Shown: positions 1-8,705 of the stretch, piece by piece
How the letters are laid out: every line of letters starts with the position of its first letter
Numbering within the stretch: the first letter of the stretch is position 1
Origin: DASWKG01 sp036396755
GTDB taxonomy: Bacteria > Actinomycetota > UBA4738 > CALAEC01
Direction of reading: 5' to 3'
Length of the DNA stretch: 37,134 nt
NCBI GenBank assembly: GCA_036396755.1
Contig: DASWKG010000054.1
Span: forward strand, 1 to 37,134
Program-made: the position numbers and the translations under genes
The notes under the pieces: generated by a model
Database searches by the model: none
The model's input: only the letters and a program-made list of their open reading frames with translations
Told to the model about the DNA's origin: nothing

Positions 1-167
1 GCCCTGGCATGGAGCGTGTGGCTCGTCCCGGGCTCACTGGTGGGCAGCGGGACGAACTCGGGACCCACATCCAAGACCGGGCCATGATCGGCGGCGGGCG
101 TGCCGACCGGAGAGAATGCGGTCGCCACCGCCAGGGTGGCCAGTGCGGCGAGGGCTTGCGGGCGCAT
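1..167 (-). CDS. Secreted protein of unknown function, N-terminal fragment
   Basis: The frame opens with ATG at 167 and runs off the left edge, giving the first 55 residues. A strong Shine-Dalgarno (GAAGGAGGGA on the minus strand, 180-171) sits five bases upstream, which fixes the start. Residues 1-27 form a signal peptide (MRPQ, then an Ala/Leu/Val-rich core ending near PVGTPAA). The last visible residues, PTSEPGTSHTLHA, resemble the opening of bacterial Ig-like surface repeats, which often read 'GTxHTVTA'. That similarity is a weak hint only; function cannot be assigned from this fragment. The gene is divergent from pcrA with 84 bases between the two starts. Confidence 0.72.
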   Translation of the reverse strand, partial: MRPQALAALATLAVATAFSPVGTPAADHGPVLDVGPEFVPLPTSEPGTSHTLHAR

Positions 168-238
168 GGGTCCCTCCTTCGGTGCCTCTACCCGTTCAAA
201 CGGTCCCCGGGGCCGGGGGTTGCCGGGGAGCCCCCACC

Positions 239-244
239 TATAAT
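239..244 (+). promoter_or_regulatory. -10 element of the pcrA promoter (leaderless)
   Basis: A perfect TATAAT lies seven bases before the GTG at 252, so transcription would begin on or next to the start codon. No Shine-Dalgarno precedes this GTG. No convincing -35 is visible; the nearest TTG-type hexamer (220-225) is too close. Confidence 0.6.
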
Positions 245-251
245 CGCCTTT

Positions 252-2447
252 GTGGACCAGCCGCGCCTTGCGGGCCGCCTCTTCGAGCCCGACCCGGATT
301 CTCCGATCCTGCAGCCGCTCAACCCCGTCCAGCGGGAGGCCGTGCTGCACACCGACGGGCCGTCGCTCATCGTGGCGGGGGCGGGGTCGGGGAAGACGCG
401 CATCCTGGTCCACCGGATCGCGCACCTGATCCGGGAGCGGAACGTGCCGCCGGGTGCGATCCTCGCGATCACCTTCACGAACAAGGCCGCCGGCGAGATG
501 GCCCAGCGGGTCGAGGAGCTGGTGGGGGAGCGGGTGGCCCGGCGGATGTGGGTCCTCACCTTCCACTCCACCTGCGCGCGCATCCTGCGGCGGGAGCACG
601 AGCACCTCGGGATGCCGTCGTCGTTCACGATCTACGACGGGTCCGACACCGAGCGCGTGCTGCGGATGACGCTTTCGGACCTCGGGATCGACGACAAGCG
701 GTTCACGCCGCGGGCGGTGGCGGCCGCGATCGGGCGGGCGAAGGACAACCTGCTCTCGGCGCGCGAGTACGCGGCGAACGCCGGCAACTGGTACGAGCGC
801 CAGGTGGCCGACGTCTACCTCGGCTACGAGGCGAGGCTCCAGGGCGCGGGGGCGCTCGACTTCGACGACCTGATCCTGCGGACCGTGCGCCTGTTCCGCG
901 AGCACCCCGAGGTCTTGGAGCACTACCAGGAGCGGTTCCGCTACATCCACGTCGACGAGTACCAGGACACGAATCGCGCCCAGTACAACCTCGTGAACCA
1001 GCTCGCGGCGAAGTACCGGAACGTCTGCGTGGTGGGCGACGCCGACCAGGGCATCTACTCGTGGCGCGGCGCGACGATCCAGAACCTCCTCGACTTCGAG
1101 CACGACTACCCCGACGCGCAGGAGTTCATCCTCGACCAGAACTACCGCTCGACGCGGACGATCCTCGAGGTGGCGAACGCGCTCATCGAGCACAACGTGC
1201 AGCGCAAGCCGAAGAACCTGTGGACCGACTCCGAGGGCGGCGACCCGGTCGTCCGCTACAAGGCCGAGGACGAGCACGACGAGTCGTGGTGGGTCGCCCA
1301 GCAGATCGAGTCGATGGTCCAGGACCAGGCCGAGTGCTCCTACCGCGACGTGGCGGTCTTCTACCGCACCAACGCGCAGTCCCGCGTGCTCGAGGACGTG
1401 TTCATGAAGGCGGGCATCCCCTACCGCGTGGTCGGCGGGCTCCGGTTCTACGAGCGCAAGGAGATCAAGGACGCGCTGGCGTACCTGCGGGCGCTCGTGA
1501 ACCCTCAGGACGTGGTGAGCGTCCGGCGCGTGATCAACACGCCGAAGCGCGGGGTCGGCGACCAGACGGTGGCGGCGCTCGAGGCGTTCGCCCGCGACGA
1601 GGAGATCACGCTGCTCGAGGCGGCGCGCCGGGCCGAGGAGGCGACGATGCTGTCGCCGCGGGCGGTGGGGGCGGTGGCGGGGTTCGTGCAGGTCATGGAC
1701 GCGCTGCGCGCGCGCCTCGATGCGGGCGAGTCGGTGTCGCGCCTCGTCGAGGCCGCGTTCTCCGACAGCGGCTACTGGGCCGAGCTCGATGCCGAGCGAA
1801 CCGTCGAGGCCGAGACGCGGAAGGAGAACCTCCGGGAGCTGGTCGGGGTGGGCGCCGAGTTCGAGGCCCGTCACCCCGATGCCGGCGTGAGCGCGTTCCT
1901 CGAGCAGGTCTCGCTCGTCACCGACCAGGACGAGTACGACGAGGAGGCCGGCTCGGTCACGCTGATGACGCTCCACACCGCGAAGGGGCTCGAGTTCGGC
2001 GTGGTGTTCATCGTGGGGATGGAGGACGGCATCTTCCCGCACCACCGGTCGATGACCGACACGGGCGAGCTGGAGGAGGAGCGCCGGCTCGCGTACGTGG
2101 GCATCACGCGCGCTCGGCGGCGGCTGTTCCTCACCCACGCGTGGAGCCGCTCGCTGTTCGGCCAGTCCTCGTACAACCCGCCCTCGCGGTTCCTCGCCGA
2201 GATCCCGGGGGAGCTGGTGCGGGACGAGGAAGGGGGAGAGGATCGCGGCCGGCGGGAGCCCGAGGCGGAGCAGGTTCCTCTGGTGCAGGTCGCGGCGGGC
2301 GACACCGTGGTGCACGAGCGCTACGGCGAGGGGGTGGTCGTGGGGGTCTCCGGCCGCGGCCGCGACGCCGAGGCGATGGTGCGCTTCGAGGACGAGGGCG
2401 AGAAGCGGCTGCTCCTCGCCTACGCTCCCCTGAGGAAGATCGGATGA
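252..2447 (+). CDS. pcrA: ATP-dependent 3'-5' DNA helicase PcrA/UvrD1
   Basis: 731-residue superfamily 1A helicase that unwinds DNA in nucleotide-excision repair and at stalled forks or transcription complexes. Visible motifs in order: Walker A GAGSGKT (43-49), motif Ia ITFTNKAA (73-80), DEYQD (235-239), motif III region VGDADQGIYSWRGA (261-274), QNYRS (296-300), and near the C-terminus TLHTAKGLEF and AYVGITRAR, typical of PcrA/UvrD. The last ~50 residues (VVHERYGEGVV... to KIG) form the Tudor-like C-terminal domain that contacts RNA polymerase in this family. GTG at 252 was chosen because a TATAAT box lies seven bases upstream and family homology begins just after it; the frame is open further upstream, but those residues are not helicase-like. 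Mycobacterial uvrD1 likewise precedes sucCD. The stop overlaps the next gene as ATGA. Confidence 0.95.
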   Translation: MDQPRLAGRLFEPDPDSPILQPLNPVQREAVLHTDGPSLIVAGAGSGKTRILVHRIAHLIRERNVPPGAILAITFTNKAAGEMAQRVEELVGERVARRMWVLTFHSTCARILRREHEHLGMPSSFTIYDGSDTERVLRMTLSDLGIDDKRFTPRAVAAAIGRAKDNLLSAREYAANAGNWYERQVADVYLGYEARLQGAGALDFDDLILRTVRLFREHPEVLEHYQERFRYIHVDEYQDTNRAQYNLVNQLAAKYRNVCVVGDADQGIYSWRGATIQNLLDFEHDYPDAQEFILDQNYRSTRTILEVANALIEHNVQRKPKNLWTDSEGGDPVVRYKAEDEHDESWWVAQQIESMVQDQAECSYRDVAVFYRTNAQSRVLEDVFMKAGIPYRVVGGLRFYERKEIKDALAYLRALVNPQDVVSVRRVINTPKRGVGDQTVAALEAFARDEEITLLEAARRAEEATMLSPRAVGAVAGFVQVMDALRARLDAGESVSRLVEAAFSDSGYWAELDAERTVEAETRKENLRELVGVGAEFEARHPDAGVSAFLEQVSLVTDQDEYDEEAGSVTLMTLHTAKGLEFGVVFIVGMEDGIFPHHRSMTDTGELEEERRLAYVGITRARRRLFLTHAWSRSLFGQSSYNPPSRFLAEIPGELVRDEEGGEDRGRREPEAEQVPLVQVAAGDTVVHERYGEGVVVGVSGRGRDAEAMVRFEDEGEKRLLLAYAPLRKIG

Positions 2448-3016
2448 GCCTCGCCCCCGCCCCACACCGCTTCGCGCGTCCTCTGGTGGCGGCGTTCCTC
2501 CTCGCCGGCTTCCTCGTCGTCGCCGCCGGACTGTCGTTCCTGGGCGGACGATGGGATGCGGACCCCGTCCTCGATGCGACGGGATGGCGAACCGTGGCCA
2601 CGGTGGATGACGTTCGCCTCCACGACGTGGTGTACATCCCCCAGCTCCTGACGTTCCTCGTCGCCGTACCCGACGATACCGACGGGGCCACTGCCCCGGG
2701 GGCGGCGAGGGAGCTCGGGCTGATCGCCCTCCTCGACGATGCGAACCACATCCCGGGAGATCGCGTGTATTGGTGCCCGGACCCCGAAGTGTTCTGGGAG
2801 AAGAATCACGGTTCGAAGTTCGACCGTTTCGGCGCCTACATGGACGGTCCGGCGATGCGCGGGCTTGACCGGGTAGCGGTGCGCGTGGTGGGGGACGAGG
2901 TGCAGATCGATCCCGACCGGGTGGAACCCGGCCCCGATCGCGGATCGGTCCCGGTGCGTGACCCTCGGGGCCCGCTTCCGGTCGGGGGTCCACACGACCC
3001 CGACTGCGGGCCCTAG
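2444..3016 (+). CDS. Membrane-anchored Rieske-like protein lacking cluster ligands
   Basis: 190 residues; ATG overlaps the pcrA stop (ATGA), so it is probably translated with the helicase. Residues 13-35 form one transmembrane anchor, followed by an extracytoplasmic domain. Its C-terminal half resembles the cluster-binding half of Rieske proteins: VYWCPDPEVFW (108-118), NHGSKFD (121-127), then GPAMRGLD (135-142), which parallels the usual 'CxCHGSxFD...GPAPRPL'. The CxH box is replaced by non-ligand residues and the CxxH box reads EKNH, so at most one His ligand (H122) remains and a [2Fe-2S] cluster is unlikely. The fold is thus inferred from motif spacing and the surrounding consensus. Function is unknown. 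Its stop and that of the convergent STAS gene share CTAG at 3013-3016. Confidence 0.75.
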   Translation: MSLAPAPHRFARPLVAAFLLAGFLVVAAGLSFLGGRWDADPVLDATGWRTVATVDDVRLHDVVYIPQLLTFLVAVPDDTDGATAPGAARELGLIALLDDANHIPGDRVYWCPDPEVFWEKNHGSKFDRFGAYMDGPAMRGLDRVAVRVVGDEVQIDPDRVEPGPDRGSVPVRDPRGPLPVGGPHDPDCGP

Positions 3017-3333
3017 CCCTCGGGCTGCTGGATCCCCTCGACGACCAGGTTCTCGACCTTGCCCAGGATGCCGGCGATGTCGAACACCCGGACCACCTGG
3101 GCCTGGGCGCCCCGGAGGACCAGGCGGCGCTCGGGTGGAAGCTGCTCGGTGGTGGTCAGGAGCGTGCGGAGGCCGGTGCTGTCGATGAACGTGAGCTCGC
3201 GGACGTCCACGACGATGTCGCCCTCGGACGTGTCGCCGGCGACCTCGTCGAGTGCCTCCGACAGCTGGGGGGTGGTGGCCAGGTCGAGCTCACCGGCGAT
3301 GGCGAGCCCGGCATCGGTTCGCGTGATCTCCAG
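3013..3333 (-). CDS. STAS-domain protein (anti-sigma factor antagonist type)
   Basis: About 106 residues covering one STAS domain: LEITRTDAGLAIAGELDLAT at the N-terminus, a central VDVRELTFIDSTGLRTLL containing the conserved DSTG loop whose Ser is phosphorylated in SpoIIAA/RsbV relatives, and a C-terminal helix ending KVENLVVEGIQQPEG. Such proteins release sigma factors by binding anti-sigma kinases. The start is unclear: no ATG, GTG or TTG lies in frame before domain homology begins, and the first GTG (3210) falls inside the domain. I chose CTG at 3333 because GGAG (3343-3340) precedes it by six bases and it matches the expected domain start; CTG at 3345 is an alternative. No partner kinase or sigma factor is in the window. 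Confidence 0.85.
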   Translation of the reverse strand: MEITRTDAGLAIAGELDLATTPQLSEALDEVAGDTSEGDIVVDVRELTFIDSTGLRTLLTTTEQLPPERRLVLRGAQAQVVRVFDIAGILGKVENLVVEGIQQPEG

Positions 3334-3379
3334 TCGCGGCTCCAGCTCCCTCTCCCTTCGTTGGGCCTCGTCCGGGCGC

Positions 3380-3385
3380 AGTATG
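3380..3385 (-). promoter_or_regulatory. Candidate -10 element for the STAS gene
   Basis: CATACT on the minus strand lies about 47 bases before the proposed CTG start, leaving a short leader containing GGGAGAGGGAG and GGAG. No good -35 is seen. Confidence 0.35.
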
Positions 3386-3392
3386 GCACGTG

Positions 3393-3410
3393 CTCGCCTT
3401 GCTGGGCGAG
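3393..3410. terminator. Small hairpin after the 56-residue membrane-protein gene
   Basis: CTCGCC and GGCGAG form a six-base-pair stem with a six-base loop, just downstream of the minus-strand stop at 3424. There is no T-run, so it is only a possible terminator or RNA-stability element. Confidence 0.3.
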
Positions 3411-3423
3411 GCGCCCGGAGATG

Positions 3424-3594
3424 CTAGCGCATCGAAAAGAAGTAGAACCACCCCGCCACCAGCAGGACCAGCCCCAGCACGATCGGGGCGATCACCCAGT
3501 GCAGGCCCAGCCGGCCCCGGAAGGGCCCGAGCGGCCCGATCTTCTGCCCGGGCTTCACCCCGGGCGAGCGGAAGCGGATGCGTCGCGGCGCCAC
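3424..3594 (-). CDS. Small single-pass membrane protein
   Basis: 56 residues. The first 30 are basic and proline/glycine rich (RRIRFRSPGVKPGQK, then GPFRGRLG), followed by one hydrophobic helix (about 32-53) ending WFYFFSMR. The GTG at 3594 is chosen because GATACT (minus strand, 3606-3601) lies six bases upstream, the same leaderless layout seen at several genes here; a frame upstream of GTG would be antisense to mcmA2. It is divergent from the MCM small-subunit gene with 31 bases between starts. Family not recognised; a basic-inside single-pass topology is inferred from charge. Confidence 0.6.
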   Translation of the reverse strand: MAPRRIRFRSPGVKPGQKIGPLGPFRGRLGLHWVIAPIVLGLVLLVAGWFYFFSMR

Positions 3595-3600
3595 GCTCCG

Positions 3601-3615
3601 AGTATCCGATATAGT
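3601..3615. promoter_or_regulatory. Back-to-back -10 elements of a divergent promoter
   Basis: GATACT on the minus strand (3606-3601) and TATAGT on the plus strand (3610-3615) are four bases apart. They serve the small membrane-protein gene (start 3594) and mcmA2 (start 3626). Each -35 region would lie inside the opposite gene's first codons, so the two promoters must compete for polymerase. Confidence 0.5.
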
Positions 3616-3625
3616 GGCGCGGCTC

Positions 3626-4027
3626 ATGCCGGACCGGGTCCTGATCGCGAAGCCCGGCCTCGACGGGCACGATCGGGGGGCCAAAGTGGTCGCCCGCGCG
3701 CTCCGCGACGCCGGGTACGAAGTCATCTACACCGGGCTCCACCAGACGCCCGAGCAGGTGGCCGAAGCCGCCATCCAGGAGGACGTCGACGCCATCGGGC
3801 TCTCCATCCACTCCGGCGCCCACATGACCCTCTTCCCCCGGGTCGTCGACCTCCTCCGCGAGCGGGGCGCCACCGACATGGTCATCTTCGCCGGGGGCAT
3901 CATCCCGAAGGAGGACATCGCGATCCTCAAAGAGAAGGGCATCGAGGAGATCTTCACCCCGGGCGCCCCCACCACCACGATCATCGAGTGGCTCCGCGAC
4001 CGCCTCGCGGCGAGGGCGGCCAGCTAG
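3626..4027 (+). CDS. Methylmalonyl-CoA mutase small subunit, cobalamin-binding
   Basis: 133-residue stand-alone B12-binding domain. The signature D13-G-H15-DR-G18 supplies the histidine that replaces dimethylbenzimidazole as the lower cobalt ligand; LSIHSGAH and AGGIIPKED further on are the usual Ser and Gly-rich contacts with the nucleotide tail. It pairs with a separate catalytic subunit, which is present at 34364-35950. Together they interconvert methylmalonyl-CoA and succinyl-CoA. The neighbouring sucCD genes consume or produce succinyl-CoA, so the placement makes metabolic sense. ATG at 3626 lies ten bases after TATAGT. The stop overlaps the sucC start by one base (TAGTG). A stand-alone subunit of another acyl-CoA mutase cannot be excluded. 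Confidence 0.88.
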   Translation: MPDRVLIAKPGLDGHDRGAKVVARALRDAGYEVIYTGLHQTPEQVAEAAIQEDVDAIGLSIHSGAHMTLFPRVVDLLRERGATDMVIFAGGIIPKEDIAILKEKGIEEIFTPGAPTTTIIEWLRDRLAARAAS

Positions 4028-5168
4028 TGGACCTCTTCGAGCACCAGGGGAAGGACCTCTTCGAGGCCCACGGGATCAGGCTCGCCCGGCGCGTCGTGGC
4101 GAGGACGCCCGAGGAGGCCCGCAGCGCCACCGAGGGCTTCGGCGGCAAGGCCGTGGTCAAGGTGCAGGTGCAGGTGGGCGGACGCGGCAAGGGCGGCGGC
4201 ATCGTGCTCGCGCAGACGCCCGAGGAGGCCGAGGGGGCCGCGCGCCGGCTCCTCGGCGAGGGCTTCCTGGGCCACCCGGTGACCCGGGTGCTGGTCGAGG
4301 AGATGGTCGACATCGCCCGCGAGCTCTACACGGCGATCACCCTCGACCGCTCGTCCCGCCGGTACCTCGCGATGACCTCCAGCGAGGGCGGGGTCGACAT
4401 CGAGGAGATCGCGCACACGACCCCCGAGGCCATCCGGCGCGTCCACATCGACCCCCTGCTCGGGCCTCGCTCCTACCAGGTCCGCCGGCTGGTCGGCGGC
4501 TTCCCCGAGGAGGCCCGGAAGGGCGCCGCCGAGGTCATCGAGAAGCTCTGGGCCGCCCTCATCGCGAGCGACGCCACGCTCGTCGAGGTGAACCCGCTGG
4601 TGCTCCTCAAGGACGGCACCGTGATGCCGCTCGACGCGAAGGTGACGATCGACGACAACGCGCTCTGGCGACAGCCCGAGCTCGCCGAGCTGCAGTCCGA
4701 GTTCACCCTGCCGCCCACCGAGGCGCGGGCGAAGGAGCTCGGCCTTCAGTACGTGAAGCTCGACGGCGAGGTCGGCATCATCGGCAACGGCGCCGGCCTG
4801 GTCATGTCGACCCTCGACGTGGTCCAGCAGGCGGGCGGCGCCGCCGCGAACTTCCTCGACATCGGCGGGGGGGCGAACGCCGAGCTGATGGCCAACTCGC
4901 TCGAGGTCATCCTGTCCGACCCCGACGTCCGCTCGGTGATGGTGAACATCTTCGGCGGCATCACGCGCGGCGAGCTGGTCGCCCAGGGCATCATCGATGC
5001 GCTGAAGCGGGTCGAGGCGCGGGTCTCGATCATCGTCCGCCTCGACGGGACGAACGCCGAGGAGGGCCGCCGCATCCTTGCCGAGGCCGGCAACGAGAAG
5101 ATCGTCCCCGCCGCCACGATGCTCGAGGCGGCCGAGCTGGCCGTCCGAGCGGCCAAGGAGGGCGGCTG

Positions 5169-5169
<1 letters not shown>
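4027..5169 (+). CDS. sucC: Succinyl-CoA synthetase beta subunit
   Basis: 380 residues. The subunit carries the nucleotide-binding ATP-grasp domain and the succinate site of the TCA-cycle enzyme that makes ATP or GTP from succinyl-CoA. The start MDLFEHQGKDLF is the canonical N-terminus. Other landmarks are KVQVQVGGRGKGGG in the ATP-grasp N-lobe, EVNPLVLLKDG and DAKVTIDDNA around the metal-nucleotide site, and GNGAGLVMSTLD in the C-terminal CoA-ligase domain. The GTG start shares its G with the stop of the MCM small subunit. The TGA at the end overlaps the sucD ATG (TGATG), so the two subunits are translationally coupled. Confidence 0.96.
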
Positions 5170-6034
<865 letters not shown>

Positions 6035-6038
<4 letters not shown>

Positions 6039-7480
6039 CCGAAGAGCCCACCATCCCGCTGCCGCCCGCCGACGGGCCCGCCACCGAGCCCGCCACCGAG
6101 CCGCCGCCACCGCCTCCGCGCCCGCGTATCTCGCCGAAGGGCTGGTCCACCGCGCTCGTGCGCTCGCTCCTCGCGTTCGCGATCATGCTGCTCGCGGGAG
6201 AGCTCGTGGCCTTCCTCGCCGTCGCCGACTCAAACCTCGCCTCGAAGGAGGTCGTGAAGATCGGCGGGATGGCGTTCTTCAGCTTCCACCACGTCGGCGT
6301 CCAGACGAGCGTCTCCGACCTCGACGTCGGCGGCCTCCTCGGCGGGCTCGGCGGCGCGACCGGGGACCTGCCCGCCGCGGGCGGCATCGACGCCACCGTG
6401 ACGTTGTCGATCGCGGCCCTCGCCTTCACGCTCCTCGCCGCCTGGCTGCTCTACCGCGCCGGACGGGCTGCGGCCGAGGCCGGTGGCGGATCGCCGATGG
6501 GCCGGGTGCTCGTGGGCGCCTCGGTGGGCGTTCCCTACGCGGTGCTCGCGCTCGGCCTCTCGTTCCTGCTCGAGTTCAAGTTCGCGGCCGGCCCGGTCGG
6601 CGGCGTCACGGTGGGGGTCTCCACGCTCGGGGCGCTCCTGTGGCCGCTGGGGCTCGGCTACGTGTTCGGAGGCCTCGGCGGGTTGTCGACCGCCCGCGAC
6701 GACCTGGCCGCGAGCCGGGCCGGCGCGCGATGGCTCACGGTGGTGGCCGGCGCGGGGCGCATGCTCCGCTGGGGGCTGATCGTCTCGTCCGCCGGGCTCC
6801 TCGTGCTGGCCGCCGCGAACCCCGACGTCACACGGGAGTACTTCTCGGGGATCGCCGACGCGGGAGCGTTCGACGGCTTCCGGCTCGTGTTCTTCACCGC
6901 GGTCCTCGGAGCCCCGCTGCTGGCGGTGAACGGCCTCCTCGGTGGGATGCTCGTCCCGATCGTGGTGGGGGAGTACCTGAGCACCAGCTCCATCACGCTC
7001 ATCTCGCTCCTCCGATTCCCGAAGGGCGGTCCGGCGCTCGAGGGACTCAACCCCCTCGCCGCCGTCGGGGGCCAGCCGGGCGTCCCGTTCGAGACCGGCC
7101 TCGCGCGGCCCGAGTACTTCGTCTTCGTCGTCGCGGCCCTCGTCGCGGTGATCCTGGGCGGGCGCTATGCCGCGCGGCGAGCGGGGGCGGCCGGCGCGGC
7201 TTCGGGCGCCGCGCACGGCGCCGGTGCCGGGGCCGTGTTCGCGGTCGCCGCCATCTTCCTCGCCGTGCTGGGCAGCATCGGCTTCAAGGCCGAGGTCGAC
7301 CTCGGCATCATCCAGCAGACGGTCCTCGGCCAGCTCGGTCCCAACCTGATCTACGCCGGGCTGCTCGCGCTGGCGTGGGGGGTCATCGGCGGGGCGATCG
7401 GCGGCGCGCTCGGCGCCGACAAGCCCGAAAGCGAAAGGCCCGGGATCGCTCCCGGGCCCTCGCAGATCCCGGCTGACTAG
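6035..7480 (+). CDS. Polytopic membrane protein, PerM-like by position
   Basis: 481 residues. A proline-rich cytoplasmic head (about 5-35) is followed by roughly nine hydrophobic segments, starting near residues 41-66 and ending near 440-463, with a long extracytoplasmic-looking loop around 75-120 (GGLLGGLGGATGDL). No catalytic motif is visible. In mycobacteria and other actinomycetes a polytopic protein of about this size (PerM, DUF6350 family, implicated in cell division) sits between sucD and purN. The position here is the same, so a divergent PerM is my inference from synteny rather than sequence identity. The GTG start overlaps the sucD stop, and the stop shares a CTAG (7477-7480) with the convergent gene. 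Confidence 0.75.
7437..7458. terminator. Strong GC hairpin inside the 3' end of the PerM-like gene
   Basis: GGCCCGGGA and TCCCGGGCC form a perfect nine-base-pair stem around TCGC. It lies 20 bases before the shared stop of two convergent genes, where a bidirectional terminator would be expected, but it has no T-tract and also encodes residues of the plus-strand protein. Confidence 0.45.
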
Positions 7481-7935
7481 GCCATCGGCGGCGCGGGAGG
7501 CGCCGTGGCGGTCTTGCTCTCGGTCCACCGCATGTAGCCGGCGTACCCGATCGCGAGCGCCAGGACGATGCCCAGCCATCCTCCGAACGACAGGAACTCG
7601 CTGTCGACGAGGATCTTCAGCAGTGTGAAGACCACGATTCCGCCGGCGAGGCCCGCGCTCACGAGCCCGGCGCCGACGTTGAGGTTCGTGTTCACGCCGG
7701 CGAGCTGAAGGCCCTCCCACACGAGGAGAGCGATGACCAGCAGGCCGACGATGAAGCCGATGCCGTGCCACACGTTGGCCGACACGCAGAAGCCGGTGCC
7801 GACGACCCCGAGGTCGGCGCATGCTCGGTTCCACGGCAGGAAGAGGTCGATGAACATGAGACCACCCGCGATGAGCAGGCCCTTCTGCCCCATGGAGAGT
7901 TTGGACATGTCGAAACCCTGCCGAGGCTCGGCCAT
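7477..7935 (-). CDS. Four-helix membrane protein of unknown function
   Basis: 152 residues with four predicted helices, beginning near residues 17-35, 58-77, 88-108 and 117-135. There is a Trp/Cys-containing first outer loop (LPWNRACADLG, then TGFCV) whose two cysteines could form a disulfide, and a short polar tail ending in PAPPAPPMA. Start ATG at 7935 has a good Shine-Dalgarno (AAAGGAG) with a five-base gap. Proteins with 'LPW...GWHGIG'-like motifs and four helices are common in actinomycetes as uncharacterised membrane proteins. Its stop is fused with that of the PerM-like gene through CTAG. No function is assigned. Confidence 0.72.
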   Translation of the reverse strand: MAEPRQGFDMSKLSMGQKGLLIAGGLMFIDLFLPWNRACADLGVVGTGFCVSANVWHGIGFIVGLLVIALLVWEGLQLAGVNTNLNVGAGLVSAGLAGGIVVFTLLKILVDSEFLSFGGWLGIVLALAIGYAGYMRWTESKTATAPPAPPMA

Positions 7936-7959
7936 GCGTGCTCCTTTCGGTCGCGTCTT

Positions 7960-7985
7960 CCCGTCTCCGCAAGCGCGGGGACGGG
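7960..7985. terminator. Hairpin between two minus-strand membrane-protein genes
   Basis: An 11-base-pair stem (CCCGTCTCCGC with GCGGGGACGGG, one mismatch that becomes a G-U wobble on one strand) closes a four-base loop. It lies between the zinc-finger gene (ends 8015) and the next minus-strand gene (starts 7935), so it could end the first or sit in the leader of the second. There is no T-run. Confidence 0.4.
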
Positions 7986-8014
7986 ACCGATTCTGGCGAA
8001 GCCCCAAGGGCGAG

Positions 8015-8623
8015 TCAAGCGAAGCCGCTGGCCCGCGAGGGCCGCCGTGCCCGGCGCGCGCGGCGGACGCCCGAGGCGGTCCACAGCCCCGCGAGCGGCA
8101 GGCCCGCGAGGAACCCCCAGGAGGCCCCGGCCTCGGCGTTCGGGACGGCTCGGCCCAGGAAGAGGCCGGCGACCGTGAGCACGAGCCCCGCGGCGCCCAG
8201 GGCCGCGTCGACCGCCGTGGCGCGCTCGGCCAGCCAGAGGCGGCGGACGACGACCCAGAGGATCGCGAGGCCGGCCGCGAGGGCGGCGAACAGGGTGGCG
8301 CCGCCCCACGCGTCTTGGCGGGAGGAGGGGATGGGAAGCCCGAACAGCTGCTCGCCCCCGACCCGGTACCAGGCCGGGACGAACGTGATCGCGAAGAAGG
8401 CCGCGGCGCTCGCGAGGAGCGCGCCCTCGGCCCGGAGCACGGGCGCCCTGGGGCCGTTCACCCGCACAGGGTACCCCCCGCCCGGGGGGAACTCCTCGGC
8501 GGCGCATTCGGCGCATCGCAGGCCGCCCCGCACCGGGATCGCGCAGTCCAGGCACGCGGGCCGCTCGCAGCGCTCACAGGTGCCCACGGCGGGACGGTCG
8601 GGGTGCAGGCGGCACGGGTCCAC
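8015..8623 (-). CDS. Membrane protein with N-terminal B-box-like zinc finger
   Basis: 202 residues. The N-terminus holds a cysteine/histidine cluster: CRLH (4-7), CERC, CLDC and CAEC, spaced like the B-box-type zinc-binding head on many actinobacterial and chloroflexal membrane proteins. About four to five hydrophobic segments follow from residue 60 onward, ending in an arginine-rich tail (RRARRARRPSRASGFA). The GTG at 8623 is supported by TATCGT seven bases upstream (minus strand, 8636-8631) and by the zinc finger starting immediately after. The head probably binds one or two zinc ions and mediates protein contacts in the cytoplasm. No partner or pathway is evident, and it is divergent from purN. 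Confidence 0.75.
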   Translation of the reverse strand: MDPCRLHPDRPAVGTCERCERPACLDCAIPVRGGLRCAECAAEEFPPGGGYPVRVNGPRAPVLRAEGALLASAAAFFAITFVPAWYRVGGEQLFGLPIPSSRQDAWGGATLFAALAAGLAILWVVVRRLWLAERATAVDAALGAAGLVLTVAGLFLGRAVPNAEAGASWGFLAGLPLAGLWTASGVRRARRARRPSRASGFA

Positions 8624-8630
8624 GGCCGAG

Positions 8631-8636
8631 ACGATA
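8631..8636 (-). promoter_or_regulatory. -10 element, leaderless start of the zinc-finger gene
   Basis: TATCGT on the minus strand, seven bases before the GTG at 8623. There is no Shine-Dalgarno. Confidence 0.4.
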
Positions 8637-8691
8637 CCGCGGGCGGGACGGCGGGAGGGCGGGGAGGTGGCAGGGGTGCGGGCCCCCCTGC

Positions 8692-8697
8692 TAGGTT
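8692..8697 (+). promoter_or_regulatory. -10 element, leaderless start of purN
   Basis: TAGGTT is eight bases before the GTG at 8706. There is no purine-rich ribosome-binding site between them, so a leaderless message is likely. Confidence 0.45.
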
Positions 8698-8705
8698 CGC
8701 GGCGG

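Noticed and set aside
192..203. CCGTT-CA-AACGG inverted repeat between the first two genes as an operator
   Set aside because: Five-base arms are too short to separate from chance in this region.
3420..3433. GATGC-TAGC-GCATC stem at the end of the 56-residue gene as a terminator
   Set aside because: Five-base stem inside coding sequence, no T-run; the 3393-3410 hairpin is a better candidate.
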